From Mesorhizobium muleiense (GTDB lineage: Bacteria; Pseudomonadota; Alphaproteobacteria; Rhizobiales; Rhizobiaceae), in NCBI RefSeq assembly GCF_900099905.1, contig NZ_FNEE01000008.1, forward strand, positions 62,001 through 126,000: a DNA stretch of 64,000 nt, written 5' to 3'. The notes below the pieces were generated by a model. It ran no database searches and had not been told where the DNA came from. It worked only from the letters and a program-made list of their open reading frames with translations. Positions 8,252 to 16,570 of the stretch are shown one piece after another; within the stretch, counting starts at the first letter, position 1; every line of letters starts with the position of its first letter. Made by a program: the position numbers and the translations under genes.

Positions 8252-8702
8252 TTCATTCCCCTTTTCTGCTGCCGGACCATTTCACGACCCGTCCAGGACC
8301 GGAGCAGTGATTGCCTGAGCAGAGGCTGCCATCGAATGGTTAACAAAACCTAATTCCGTGCCGTTGACGGTACCAGATATTTTAACCCTTTTCTACACCT
8401 TGTTGAATCTAATAGCGAATCTAAGAACCAAACCGCTAATGCAAAACATTAACAAGCCAGACTAAGTGACTCCAGGGACTCGCTAGCCGTGCTTCCGCGT
8501 CGGGGCCGGAATTTTTACCCGGCCTTAAGTCCTGAGCCGTATGATTAACAATGCCCGTAAACGAATGGTTACCGCCGGCAAAAAACTTTAGGAATTTGTT
8601 TCCCATAGTTCTGGTAAAGTCGGTGGAAGCGGGTCGAAGCCTGAGTTTGCCAGGCGGATTTAGACGATATGTGCAGGTGTGCGTTTCCAGGAGTACCGAA
8701 TC
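8252..8702. promoter_or_regulatory. ctrA / fliJ-like divergent control region with GANTC and CtrA half-sites
   Basis: This 451-bp AT-rich gap lies upstream of both ctrA (minus) and the FliJ-like gene (plus). It contains two CcrM-type GANTC sites (GAATC at 8405-8409 and 8417-8421, 12 bp apart). A TTAACCAT CtrA half-site occurs on the minus strand at 8336-8343 with TTAG six bases upstream of it, and TTAACC at 8382-8387. Further TTAAC motifs lie near 8449 and 8545, and ATGGTTAC near 8565. This fits autoregulated, methylation-sensitive ctrA transcription as known in Caulobacter. Confidence 0.65.
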
Positions 8703-9080
8703 ATGAAGTCACGTGAAAACCTCGTTCGGCTGAAGCAGTTTCAGGTGAACGAGAAGCGGCGGCAGTTGCTGCAACTCGACATGATGATCGCCGAATTCGA
8801 GCGCATGGCTGTCGAACTGGAACTCCAGATCACTGCCGAAGAAAAGAAAGCCGGCATCACCGACACCAACCATTTTGCCTATCCGACCTTCGCCAAGGCA
8901 GCACGCTTGCGCCGCGACAATCTCAGAAATTCGCAAAGCGACCTCGCCCAGCAGCGTAGCGTTGCCGAATCACTGCTCGGCGAAGCCGAAGCGGAGCTTT
9001 CCAAAGCAGAAATGCTCGAATCACGCGACACCAAGATCCGCGACGCCGAGACCGGCGGCCGCAGCGCCATGATCGGCTGA
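8703..9080 (+). CDS. fliJ: FliJ-like coiled-coil protein
   Basis: A 125-residue mostly helical protein starting MKSRENLVRLKQFQVNEKRR after a CAGGAG ribosome-binding site. FliJ is the small coiled-coil of the flagellar type III export gate that sits near the FliI ATPase. In Rhizobiales a FliJ-annotated gene commonly lies next to ctrA, as here. Sequence conservation of FliJ is low, so the name rests on length, heptad pattern and neighbourhood. The promoter would lie in the shared ctrA control region. Confidence 0.65.
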   Translation: MKSRENLVRLKQFQVNEKRRQLLQLDMMIAEFERMAVELELQITAEEKKAGITDTNHFAYPTFAKAARLRRDNLRNSQSDLAQQRSVAESLLGEAEAELSKAEMLESRDTKIRDAETGGRSAMIG

Positions 9081-9456
9081 AAACAAGGCTTTAAGGCCGG
9101 TCAGCACCCAGCGATCAGGTCGTTGCCCATCTGGAATGTCGCCGCTCATAGGTCGAGCAACTGCCAGTTTCAGGCCTACGCTGCCAAATCCCCTTGATGC
9201 TCCGCGACCGCCCGCACCTGGGTATCCTGATGTCGGGCGCAGGCGATTCCGGCCAGGACCTTATCTGATTGAGCAGCCCACCAGGTTCCGGCCGAGTTCG
9301 GCTCGGGGCCGACCGCGCAGGCTTGTGGAACGCGGCAAGGTCGACGCGAAAATGCTTGCTCCAAGAAGCAGGCGCTGCTCATGCCTTTTGTCAGCCCGAT
9401 CGGCAGGTGGTGCTGACCGTCTGAAGTAGAGAAAACCCTGTCGGCAAAGCAAAAAG
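9081..9456. other. Gene-free stretch after the fliJ-like gene
   Basis: About 375 bp with no convincing gene. The only open frames (for example a 97-codon plus frame at 9136-9429) are Arg/Pro-rich with no ribosome-binding site, as expected from random GC-rich DNA. It ends in the terminator at 9457. Confidence 0.5.
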
Positions 9457-9474
9457 GGCGCGGATTGCCGCGCC
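9457..9474. terminator. Rho-independent terminator after sciP
   Basis: Seven-bp GC stem GGCGCGG / CCGCGCC with an ATTG loop, flanked by AAAAA on the left and TTTT on the right. It sits 22 bases past the sciP stop in the minus direction and can also stop plus-strand transcription from the fliJ-like gene. Confidence 0.85.
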
Positions 9475-9496
9475 TTTTGACATCCTTGAACCAGCC

Positions 9497-9772
9497 CTAA
9501 TGCCGATATTGCTGGATGCGCGTCGTGCGCAGGCCGGCAAGGCCATATTCATCGATCGACGCCTGCCAGGACAGGAATTCCTCGGTGGTCAGCTTGTAGC
9601 GCTGGCATGCCTCTTCCAGGCTCAAAAGCCCGCCGCGCACCGCCGCCACCACTTCGGCCTTGCGCCGGATAACCCAGCGACGTGTGTTCGTCGGCGGCAG
9701 ATCGGCAATCGTAAGGGGGCTGCCGTCAGGCCCGATAACATATTTGACGCGCGGTCTAACAAGATCGGTCAT
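9497..9772 (-). CDS. sciP: SciP, CtrA-antagonist (DUF1153)
   Basis: A 91-residue DUF1153 protein: VKYVIGPDGSPLTIADLPP, then TRRWVIRRKAEVVAAVRGG and the helix-turn-helix SLEEACQRYKLTTEEFLSW. In Caulobacter SciP binds CtrA on DNA and blocks RNA polymerase recruitment, separating CtrA phosphorylation from transcription. This gene is 1.2 kb from ctrA, completing a local ChpT-CtrA-SciP set. The family is short and very conserved, so the call is firm. The upstream gap to mnmA is 274 bp and holds no clear GANTC or CtrA site. Confidence 0.93.
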   Translation of the reverse strand: MTDLVRPRVKYVIGPDGSPLTIADLPPTNTRRWVIRRKAEVVAAVRGGLLSLEEACQRYKLTTEEFLSWQASIDEYGLAGLRTTRIQQYRH

Positions 9773-10046
9773 CGTACTCTCTACTAAAAACTCAAAGACC
9801 CAATCCCCACCACATTACCGCCACAGCTTTAAAATTTGCCTAAGCGATCCCTAATAGCTAGGTAAGGATCATGAACGCCGCGTTAGTCTTTTCGTCGGCA
9901 TTTGAGGCATCTGCCCAGCAAGCGCCCGAATCCGTTCAAAAAAATCGGCCGGTTCGCGAAGCTGGCGCACCCGGAAAGCTTGACCTATATTCCGGCCATT
10001 GGCATTCAGGCGCCGTCATCCAGGCGCCGTGCAGAACGAAAGAACC

Positions 10047-11237
10047 ATGAACAGCCTCGACCTTCCCGGACGCCCCGAAGATACCCGCATCGTTGTCGCC
10101 ATGTCGGGCGGCGTCGATTCGTCGGTCGTTGCCGGCCTTTTGAAGCATGAAGGCTATGATGTCGTCGGCGTCACGCTGCAGCTCTACGACCATGGCGCGG
10201 CAACCCACCGGGCCGGCTCGTGCTGCGCCGGCCAGGACATCGACGATGCCCGCCGCGTCTCCGAAACGCTCGGCATTCCGCATTATGTGCTTAATTACGA
10301 GGAGCGTTTCCGCAAGGCGGTGATCGACCCCTTCGCCGAGAGCTATGTGGCCGGCGAAACGCCGATCCCTTGCGTTTCCTGCAACCAGACGGTGAAATTC
10401 GCCGACCTCCTGGCGACCGCCAAGGAACTCGGCGCCGAGGCGCTGGCCACCGGCCATTACATCCGCTCCGGCGCCAACGGCGCCCATCGCGCGCTGTACC
10501 GGCCGGTCGACGCAGATCGCGACCAGAGCTATTTCCTGTTCGCCACCACACAGGCGCAGATCGACTACCTGCGCTTTCCGCTCGGCGGCCTGTCGAAGCC
10601 GCAGGTTCGCGCCATCGCCGAGGAAATGGGGCTGACGGTCGCTGCCAAGCAGGACAGCCAGGACATCTGCTTCGTGCCGCACGGCAAGTACTCCGATATC
10701 ATCGCCAAGCTGAAGCCGACTGCTGCCAATCCGGGCGACATCGTCCATATCGACGGCCGCGTGCTCGGCCGCCATGAAGGCATTTTGCGCTACACGATCG
10801 GTCAGCGCCGCGGCATCGGCATTGCCTCGGGCGAGCCGCTCTACGTCGTCCATCTCGACGCCGACCGGGCCCGCGTCGTCGTTGGCCCGCGCGAGGCGCT
10901 GGAAACGCACAAGATCTATTTGCGCGACATGAACTGGCTGGGCGACGCTGCGCTGTCAGATATCCCGGCCGCCGGGCTGGAGCTTTTCGCCAAGGTCCGC
11001 TCGACACGCCCGCCACGCCCGGCTGTGCTGCGTCACAACGTCGGCATCACTTCGGTGGAACTGGTCGACGGCGAGTCCGGTATCGCGCCCGGCCAGGCCT
11101 GCGTGCTCTATTCCGACGACGGCAACGAGGCCCGCGTTTTCGGCGGCGGCTTCATCGAGCGTTCCGAACGCGGCGCCGAGGCCGAGGCGATGCTGACGCG
11201 GCTGGCGGCCCGGCCGGCGCAGATTCCCGCCGAATAG
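10047..11237 (+). CDS. mnmA: tRNA-specific 2-thiouridylase MnmA
   Basis: A 396-residue protein. The PP-loop ATP pyrophosphatase motif ([18 protein letters not shown]) is at about residues 14-31, the first catalytic Cys in [15 protein letters not shown] and the second in [12 protein letters not shown]. The C-terminal beta-barrel contains [17 protein letters not shown]. MnmA thiolates C2 of U34 in tRNA Lys, Glu and Gln using sulfur delivered by the Tus relay or directly by IscS. The ATG at 10047 was chosen because the family starts shortly before the PP-loop. The gene is monocistronic. Confidence 0.96.
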   Translation: MNSLDLPGRPEDTRIVVAMSGGVDSSVVAGLLKHEGYDVVGVTLQLYDHGAATHRAGSCCAGQDIDDARRVSETLGIPHYVLNYEERFRKAVIDPFAESYVAGETPIPCVSCNQTVKFADLLATAKELGAEALATGHYIRSGANGAHRALYRPVDADRDQSYFLFATTQAQIDYLRFPLGGLSKPQVRAIAEEMGLTVAAKQDSQDICFVPHGKYSDIIAKLKPTAANPGDIVHIDGRVLGRHEGILRYTIGQRRGIGIASGEPLYVVHLDADRARVVVGPREALETHKIYLRDMNWLGDAALSDIPAAGLELFAKVRSTRPPRPAVLRHNVGITSVELVDGESGIAPGQACVLYSDDGNEARVFGGGFIERSERGAEAEAMLTRLAARPAQIPAE

Positions 11238-11292
11238 ACGATAATCCCAATCTATCGGGATCGATCAGGCTCTGATACAGCCGCACTTTCTC

Positions 11293-12261
11293 TCAGGAAG
11301 ACGATCCGGTGTGGGCAACCGTGCCAGCGGTCAGGATACGCAGCACCCTGATGGCTTCCTCGCCGCTGGTACGCGGTTCTGCCCGCGTCTCGATGCACTG
11401 GATGAAATGCTCGAGCTCTCGCGTCAGCGGCATGCCCTCGCCCACTGCAACATAGGACGGCTCGTTGGTGGTGAAGGCCCATTGGCCGCTGTCTTGCCAG
11501 ACCGCGTGGCGGTAGACGGCGAGCTTGCGCTCCCACGGCTCGACATCGTCGAACACCGCCATCGCCTTGGTGCCGACCACGGTCAGCCGCCGTTCGCGGT
11601 AGGGATTGAGCCGCGACGCGAAGAGGTGGCTGCGCAGACCGTTGGGAAAGCGCATGTGCAGATGCGCGAAATCGCTGAGATTGTCGAGGAGCGCTGCCCC
11701 TTCTCCACGCACCTCGATCGGTTCCGTGCCGGTGATGGCCAGGATCATCGACAGATCGTGCGGCGCCAGGTCCCACAGCGCATCGTTCTCGGTGTGGAAT
11801 TTGCCGAGCCCGAGCCGGTGCGAATGGATATAGCGGACCTCGCCGAGCTCGCCATTGTCGATCAGCGCCTTCAACGTCTCGAAGGCGGGATGAAAGCGCA
11901 GCACATGACCGACCATGAAGACGCGGCCATTGTCGACCGCCGCCTTCACCGAACGCTCGGCATCGGCCACCGTCAGCGCGATCGGCTTCTCCACCAGCAC
12001 GTCCTTGCCGCCCTGGACGGCGCGCACCGCCATATCGGCGTGGAACTGCGGCGGCAGCGCCATCACGATGGCGTCGATGTCGCTGCGCACAAACAGCGCC
12101 TCCGGCTCGATCGCCAGGCAATCCTGCTCACTGGCGAAACCTTCGGCGCGGGCAGGGTTGACGTCCGAGACCGCGTGCAGCGCGCCGAGCGCCTTGAGGG
12201 TGCGGATGTGGTTGCTGCCCCAGTATCCGCAACCGAGGACTGCAATGCGCGGTTTCATCAT
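11293..12261 (-). CDS. Gfo/Idh/MocA-family NAD(P)-dependent oxidoreductase
   Basis: A 322-residue sugar-type oxidoreductase. The N-terminal Rossmann fold (RIAVLGCGYWGSNHIRTL) and the EKP motif (DVLVEKPIALTVADAERSV) with catalytic Lys are clear, as is the central APHDLSMILAITG helix. It resembles the WlbA-like branch that oxidises UDP-sugars, but substrate cannot be fixed. It converges with mnmA over a 55-bp gap. Start MMKPRIAVLG at 12261; an upstream in-frame extension reaches 12315 but has no family similarity. Confidence 0.85.
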   Translation of the reverse strand: MMKPRIAVLGCGYWGSNHIRTLKALGALHAVSDVNPARAEGFASEQDCLAIEPEALFVRSDIDAIVMALPPQFHADMAVRAVQGGKDVLVEKPIALTVADAERSVKAAVDNGRVFMVGHVLRFHPAFETLKALIDNGELGEVRYIHSHRLGLGKFHTENDALWDLAPHDLSMILAITGTEPIEVRGEGAALLDNLSDFAHLHMRFPNGLRSHLFASRLNPYRERRLTVVGTKAMAVFDDVEPWERKLAVYRHAVWQDSGQWAFTTNEPSYVAVGEGMPLTRELEHFIQCIETRAEPRTSGEEAIRVLRILTAGTVAHTGSSS

Positions 12262-12489
12262 TCCAACTCTAGAATTTCGTGGCCGAGACATAGCGGCGCG
12301 CCCCGCCGAACTCAACCCGGCATTTCTGTGCCCGATTATCTGCCCGGCAAAGCTTTTCGGCCATCAGAGCGACGGTGCGTGCGCCTGGACACACAAAGTA
12401 CGTCTCAAGACCGAGAAGCTTGGCGACGCGACAGGATGCGATAGAGTGTGGCGCCAGACCGGCTGCATCGACACCGGCTGCATCGATGC

Positions 12490-12518
12490 TTGACAGGCTT
12501 GGCGTCCCAACCTTATAT
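12490..12518 (+). promoter_or_regulatory. Sigma-70-type promoter for tRNA-Met
   Basis: TTGACA (12490-12495), 17-base spacer, TTATAT (12513-12518), about 70 bases before the tRNA. It is the only strong promoter-like pair in the 327-bp gap 12262-12588. Just before it GGCTGCATCGA occurs twice in direct repeat. Confidence 0.6.
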
Positions 12519-12588
12519 CCGCCCGACCTTGGCGAACGCTTCGACATGCCCTCTGATTTGAGGCGGATTTCGGGCCTTTCGCCGCCCT

Positions 12589-12665
12589 GGCGGGGTAGCT
12601 CAGTTGGTTAGAGCACGGGAATCATAATCCTGGGGTCGGGGGTTCAAGTCCCTCTCCCGCTACCA
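12589..12665 (+). tRNA. tRNA-Met (CAU), elongator type
   Basis: 77 bases including encoded CCA. Acceptor GGCGGGG pairs with TCCCGCT (two G-U), D-arm GCTC/GAGC, anticodon stem CGGGA/TCCTG with loop ATCATAA (anticodon CAT), and T-arm GGGGG TTCAAGT CCCTC. The CAU anticodon could also be tRNA-Ile2, but the body resembles alphaproteobacterial elongator Met and starts G1-U72 rather than the initiator C1-A72. Its last 14 bases recur at 38453-38466. Confidence 0.95.
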
Positions 12666-12908
12666 AAACTCCTTAAATCATTGATATATCGAACAAATCT
12701 ATGCAAAATGGTAGCGCCTCCGTTTGAAATTGATCAAGAAGTAACGTGGCGCCCTCGTTTTCAAGCGCCAGGTGATTCAGAGTCGAGGAAGAGCAGCACG
12801 CGTTTTACTCCTCCCTGAAAGCGCGCTTGATCCGATCAGCAAGGGCTGCACGATAAAAGACAACATCGTGCGCCTGCCGGTGGAAAGATTTTCGCCGGCC
12901 GCTGGTGA

Positions 12909-13835
12909 TCAGGCGGCGCCTTCCAGATAGCGCCTGTCGAAGACGCCCTCGGCAACATCGCACTTCGACTTGTCGAGCAGGTTCGCCCTGACCATCAGGT
13001 CGATCGTCGTCTTGAGCGCCTTGTCTGGCACGGCCAGGCCCTGCGGCCACATGCCCATGCCACGCATATATTCCAGGCCCCGTCGCGCCAGGGACTCGCT
13101 GTCGGGTGTGGTAATGCGCTGGAAGATCGGCAGGGTGATGCCATGGTTGGCCGCGTCATTAGTGACCGAATGCGCCTCGATCAGCGCCTTGAGGAAGCGG
13201 GTCACGAGATCGCGGTTCGCTGCGAGCCAGGATGCCTTGCCGATGACAGCGGTGAAGACGATCTCGGAGATTGCGGCGCTGACTTCCCCGAGCAGATTGT
13301 AGCCCTTGTCCTGCGCGAGGAAATTCCATGGTGCGGGCTGCGGAGCGCAATCGATTTCGCCTGCCTGCAGCGCCTCCCACCGCTTGGTGTGAATGCCGGC
13401 CAGGGCAAACTCATAATCGCCGGGGTAGTGCAGCCCTGCCGCGGCCAGCACGATCTGCGTGTAGATCGCGGTGCCCTCCGTCAGCGAGGACGTGCCGACT
13501 TTCTTGCCTCTCAGTTCGGCAAGCGAGCCGATGCCCGGGCGCGCCACGATCGACATCGGCAGGCGCACGGCGTTGGCTGCCACGATACGCAGCTCTCCTC
13601 CCCTGACGAAGTCGGCAACGGCGCCTTCCGGCGGCGTAATCGCCAGATCCGCTTCGCCGTCGAGAACGGCCGCGGTCGCCTTTTCGACGCTGCCCATGCG
13701 CTTGTAGTCGATCCGGATGCCGTGTTTTTCGAAAAGGCCCTGTTCGTCGGCGACGAAGACAGGAAGCCAATTGAACCCCTGCGCGCCGCCCGCGAGCCGA
13801 AGATCGGCGAGGCCGGCAGGTTCCTGGTCAGTCAT
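12909..13835 (-). CDS. NMT1/SsuA-THI5-like periplasmic-binding-fold protein lacking a signal peptide
   Basis: A 308-residue type II periplasmic-binding fold: LAGGAQGFNWLPVFVADEQG, then DYKRMGSVEKATAAVLDGEA and GKKVGTSSLTEGTAIY. Such proteins usually bind nitrate, taurine, sulfonates or aromatic acids for ABC import. The start MTDQEPAG (13835) has a perfect GGAGGA motif and there is no signal peptide or lipobox, and no matching permease or ATPase lies beside it. It may therefore be a cytoplasmic enzyme or ligand-binding protein; some decarboxylases and THI5 use this fold. A promoter overlapping a palindrome lies at 13943-13981. Confidence 0.7.
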   Translation of the reverse strand: MTDQEPAGLADLRLAGGAQGFNWLPVFVADEQGLFEKHGIRIDYKRMGSVEKATAAVLDGEADLAITPPEGAVADFVRGGELRIVAANAVRLPMSIVARPGIGSLAELRGKKVGTSSLTEGTAIYTQIVLAAAGLHYPGDYEFALAGIHTKRWEALQAGEIDCAPQPAPWNFLAQDKGYNLLGEVSAAISEIVFTAVIGKASWLAANRDLVTRFLKALIEAHSVTNDAANHGITLPIFQRITTPDSESLARRGLEYMRGMGMWPQGLAVPDKALKTTIDLMVRANLLDKSKCDVAEGVFDRRYLEGAA

Positions 13836-13942
13836 GGCGATATCCTCCGTTGAAACTTCCGGCGCAGGCACCGGCCTTGCGAAATGCGGTTCGGCTCTAC
13901 CGCCGTGATGCCGTGCATATTGACAGGCGCACAATAATTTGA

Positions 13943-13981
13943 GATACCATATAGTATCTAAAAAACATACGGTATGTCAAC
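13943..13981 (-). promoter_or_regulatory. Promoter with palindromic operator (GATAC motif, site 1)
   Basis: On the minus strand TTGACA (13975-13980) is followed after 18 bases by TACTAT (13951-13956). The -10 lies inside the 16-bp palindrome GATACCATATAGTATC (13943-13958). A second palindrome, CATACGGTATG, covers 13966-13976. The same palindrome-to-TGTCAAC distance (32 bases) recurs at two other promoters of the region. Confidence 0.75.
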
Positions 13982-14031
13982 ATACCGAACGAGGAAATCG
14001 GCTGATGCAACATCGAGCCGAAGGAGGAACC

Positions 14032-14097
14032 ATGCGCCCCATCAAGAGTGTCGCCGATTTCAGCAGCCGACAGTTCGACGCGCTGCGGGACAGCTGA
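14032..14097 (+). CDS. 21-residue leader-type ORF
   Basis: A short frame beginning MRPIKSV and ending ALRDS, with an excellent ribosome-binding site (GAAGGAGG, 14019-14026). It stops at TGA 14095-14097, one base before the ATG of the membrane-protein gene, so the two would be translationally coupled. It could be a regulatory leader peptide or simply a remnant. No similarity is recognised. Confidence 0.45.
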   Translation: MRPIKSVADFSSRQFDALRDS

Positions 14098-14098
14098 C

Positions 14099-14962
14099 AT
14101 GAGCGGCCTGGCGCGATCACCGCAGGAAGCGATGATCCTGGGAATGGTTATGGCTGGTTTGCTGGCGCTTGCGGCAGCTGGGCTGCTGCGCTGGCTTCGC
14201 GCGGGAAAGCTCTGGACGGACCTCCTGGTGCCCGCTTCCTTCCTCGTCGCTTACTGGCTGGCCTACAACAAGGTGCCATCTTTCCCGCCAGTAGGTGCGG
14301 TCAACAAGGTCTTCTTCGTCGCCGCGGTTGGAACGGCGCTCGGTATCCTGGCCGAGGCCGTCGGCCGTGGCATGCTGGGTCGCGCACTTGCCCTTGCCCA
14401 ACCGATCGCTTCCGCCGCGTATATAGGAGCGGCTCGGCTGCCCGATGCGCTCCCGGAAGTGGCGGTGGCCGCGTTATGGGGCCTGCTGGTGATGCATGGC
14501 CTTTCCGGTGGAACAGACCGGGCCGCGGACGAATCCGGCACAAGGCGCGCCGCCTTGCTCGGCATCGCATGCGCCGGATTCGCGCCGATCGCGCTATTGG
14601 GGGCATCGTCCTCGAGCTTCCAGCTCAGCCTGCTTTTCGCAGCCGCCCTAGCGGCCATTGTCGCCACCAATATCTCAAATCCGGATTTCGGATTCCGCTC
14701 CGCATCCCTCTTGGGAGGAGCAGGTGGTATGATAGCGGTCGCGCAGACCGTCACGCTGATCACGCGCAAGACCGACATCCCAGCGCTGGCCGTGCTGTCA
14801 TTGGTCTTTGTCGCGCCCTTTGTCGTAGATCCGATTTTGCGCCGGGTCCGCGCCACGAACAAAGCCGTCCGCCTCGCCGCATTTGTCGGGATTTGCCTGC
14901 TGCCAGTCGGCGCATCCCTGGCGATTGTGATCGCGCGGTATGGCTCAAGCTTCCCGGTATGA
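14099..14962 (+). CDS. Polytopic membrane protein of unknown function
   Basis: A 287-residue very hydrophobic protein with about eight to nine transmembrane segments, for example near residues 15-32 (GMVMAGLLALAAAGLL), 40-54, 68-85 and 255-282. No transport, haem-ligand or catalytic motif is recognised. It starts one base after a 21-codon ORF that carries the only good ribosome-binding site, and it ends 47 bases before the yceI-like gene, so the three probably form one transcript. Confidence 0.65.
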   Translation: MSGLARSPQEAMILGMVMAGLLALAAAGLLRWLRAGKLWTDLLVPASFLVAYWLAYNKVPSFPPVGAVNKVFFVAAVGTALGILAEAVGRGMLGRALALAQPIASAAYIGAARLPDALPEVAVAALWGLLVMHGLSGGTDRAADESGTRRAALLGIACAGFAPIALLGASSSSFQLSLLFAAALAAIVATNISNPDFGFRSASLLGGAGGMIAVAQTVTLITRKTDIPALAVLSLVFVAPFVVDPILRRVRATNKAVRLAAFVGICLLPVGASLAIVIARYGSSFPV

Positions 14963-15009
14963 CCCGGAAGAGAACTGTCGGAAACCATTTTAGGGAGGAA
15001 GTTACACCT

Positions 15010-15597
15010 ATGTCGAAACTACTACGGACCACCTTGCTTGCCGCCACGATCGCCTGGTTGCCGCTAGCCGCCGAAACAGCCGCGGCCGGGACGTTCGAAA
15101 TCGATCCCGTGCATTCGGGCATTGCTTTCTTCATCGACCATCTCGGCTTCTCGCAAGTGATAGGAACGGCGAAGGAGTTCTCGGGCACGTTCGCGTTCGA
15201 CGCCGCCCATCCGGCTGACAGCAGCCTCGACGTTGCAGTGAAAGTTGCCGGCATCTCGACCAACAACAGCCAACGCGATAGCGACATCCAGGGCGCCGAC
15301 TGGTTCAATGCAACCGAGTTCCCGCAGATCACCTTTGTCGGGCGGGAATTCAAGGCGGTCGATGCCAAATCCGGAACGATCATGGGCGATCTCACGATCG
15401 CAGGGGTGACAAAGCCGGCCACGCTGGACGTCACCTTCAACAAGGAAGGCGAGAACCCGTGGGACAAGAGCCACGTCGTCGGCTTCAGTGCGCGAACTTC
15501 GATCAAACGCAGCGACTTCGGCATGAAGGCCGCGCTCGGAATGATCGGCGACGACGTGAGCCTCGTGATTCAGGTTGAAGGGCGTGCCCGTTCATAA
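15010..15597 (+). CDS. YceI-family periplasmic lipid-binding protein
   Basis: A 195-residue secreted protein. Its signal peptide (LLAATIAWLPLAAETAAAG) is followed by the YceI lipocalin-like barrel: FEIDPVHSGIAFFIDHLGFS, GIDF-like DVAVKVAGISTNN, LTIAGVTKPATLDV and SARTSIKRSDFGM. Family members bind polyisoprenoid chains in the periplasm. The start at 15010 has AGGGAGGA upstream. Its partner here is an unknown membrane protein and not the cytochrome b561 often found next to yceI. The stop is followed ten bases later by a strong hairpin. Confidence 0.92.
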   Translation: MSKLLRTTLLAATIAWLPLAAETAAAGTFEIDPVHSGIAFFIDHLGFSQVIGTAKEFSGTFAFDAAHPADSSLDVAVKVAGISTNNSQRDSDIQGADWFNATEFPQITFVGREFKAVDAKSGTIMGDLTIAGVTKPATLDVTFNKEGENPWDKSHVVGFSARTSIKRSDFGMKAALGMIGDDVSLVIQVEGRARS

Positions 15598-15607
15598 CTC
15601 ACGGTGA

Positions 15608-15638
15608 CCATCCGGCAGGCTGTCGCCCTGCCGGATGG
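15608..15638 (+). terminator. 12-bp hairpin downstream of the yceI-like gene
   Basis: Perfect inverted repeat CCATCCGGCAGG / CCTGCCGGATGG with a 7-base loop, ten bases after the stop codon. No T-run follows, so it may protect the mRNA 3' end or act as a weak terminator. Confidence 0.6.
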
Positions 15639-15728
15639 CTCGATGGAAGCGGCCCCATCGGCAGCGTTCGTTCAGGCTGGTTCGGCCACCATCACCCACG
15701 GATTGCGCCAAGTGAAACTTGCCGTGGC

Positions 15729-16463
15729 CTACTCGGCGGCCACGGGATCCGGACGCCTGAAGGCATCGGCCGTCCCACCTTGCGCGAAAAGGTGGCTTGC
15801 ATGAGCAATGACGTTCTCGGTCGTCTCGCGGATATGCCGGTCGACCAGATCCTGCGCCGTGGCCGTGTCGCGGGCGATGACCCTGTCCATGATCATCTTA
15901 TGCTCGACGTCCTTTGCGCGCCATTGCGGGCGAAACTGAGAGGACATCCTGCGATAGCGGTGGGCGCGCTCGAAGAGCTTCTGCCGGATTTCGAGCAGAT
16001 TCGGCGAGCCGCATGCCGCGACCAGCGACAGGTGGAACACGCTGTGCAACGTGGCCCATTCGTCGGAGAGATAGTAGCTCGCACCAAGCCGGCTTTGCAG
16101 GCGATCCATCCGATGGAACGCAGCCATGATGTCCGCCTCCCAGCGATCGTCGCCACGATCGATTGCCAGCTTGATGCACTGCCGTTCGACGAGCACACGG
16201 ACATCCGTCAAATCGTTGAGATCAAACAGCGAGACTGGCGCGACCAGAAACCCGCGCTGCCCCTCCGCCACAACCAGGCCTTCGGCCACCAGCCGCGACA
16301 AGGCCTCGCGCAGAGTGGAGAAGCTGACTTCATACAACTCCCTCAACGTCTCGAAGCGCAGCTTGGATCCGGGTTTCAAGGCACAGCTGATGATGTCGCT
16401 CCGCATGCGCGCCAACACATCCCCAGCGCGTGTCTCTCCGGCGGGCTTGAGGCTGTTACCCAT
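15729..16463 (-). CDS. GntR-family regulator, FCD subfamily
   Basis: A 244-residue regulator. The N-terminal winged helix (LRFETLRELYEVSFSTLREA, then LSRLVAEGLVVAEGQRGFLV) is typical GntR. The C-terminal all-helical FCD domain has metal/ligand-binding residues in TLHSVFHLSLVAACGS and KMIMDRVIARDTATAQDLVDRHI. FCD regulators commonly respond to organic acids of catabolic pathways. A TTTCGAAA palindrome 43 bp upstream of the start (16505-16515) matches motifs in front of several catabolic genes here, suggesting autoregulation and control of the region. Confidence 0.88.
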   Translation of the reverse strand: MGNSLKPAGETRAGDVLARMRSDIISCALKPGSKLRFETLRELYEVSFSTLREALSRLVAEGLVVAEGQRGFLVAPVSLFDLNDLTDVRVLVERQCIKLAIDRGDDRWEADIMAAFHRMDRLQSRLGASYYLSDEWATLHSVFHLSLVAACGSPNLLEIRQKLFERAHRYRRMSSQFRPQWRAKDVEHKMIMDRVIARDTATAQDLVDRHIRETTENVIAHASHLFAQGGTADAFRRPDPVAAE

Positions 16464-16504
16464 GCATACGACTCCGCATTGAATTATCGCGGAGATTACT
16501 GCGG

Positions 16505-16515
16505 ATTTTCGAAAT
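16505..16515. promoter_or_regulatory. ATTTTCGAAAT palindrome upstream of gntR
   Basis: ATTTTCGAAAT on the plus strand, 43 bp upstream of the GntR-family start. The same core occurs as ATTTTCGAAAAT at 28315-28326 and as paired TTCG(T/A)AA elements at 22235, 28186 and 29225. Candidate operator of the GntR protein. Confidence 0.5.
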
Positions 16516-16570
16516 AATCAAACCTCCCGCGTCGAAGCGGCGCGATACCGGCCAGGACGGCGTGTTGGCC

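Noticed and set aside
9136..9429. 97-codon plus-strand open frame after the fliJ-like gene
   Set aside because: Arg/Pro-rich composition, no ribosome-binding site, no recognisable family; typical random frame in GC-rich DNA.
11239..11268. ATCCC/GGGAT inverted repeat between mnmA and the Gfo/Idh/MocA gene as a terminator
   Set aside because: Only five base pairs, a long loop and no T-run on either side.
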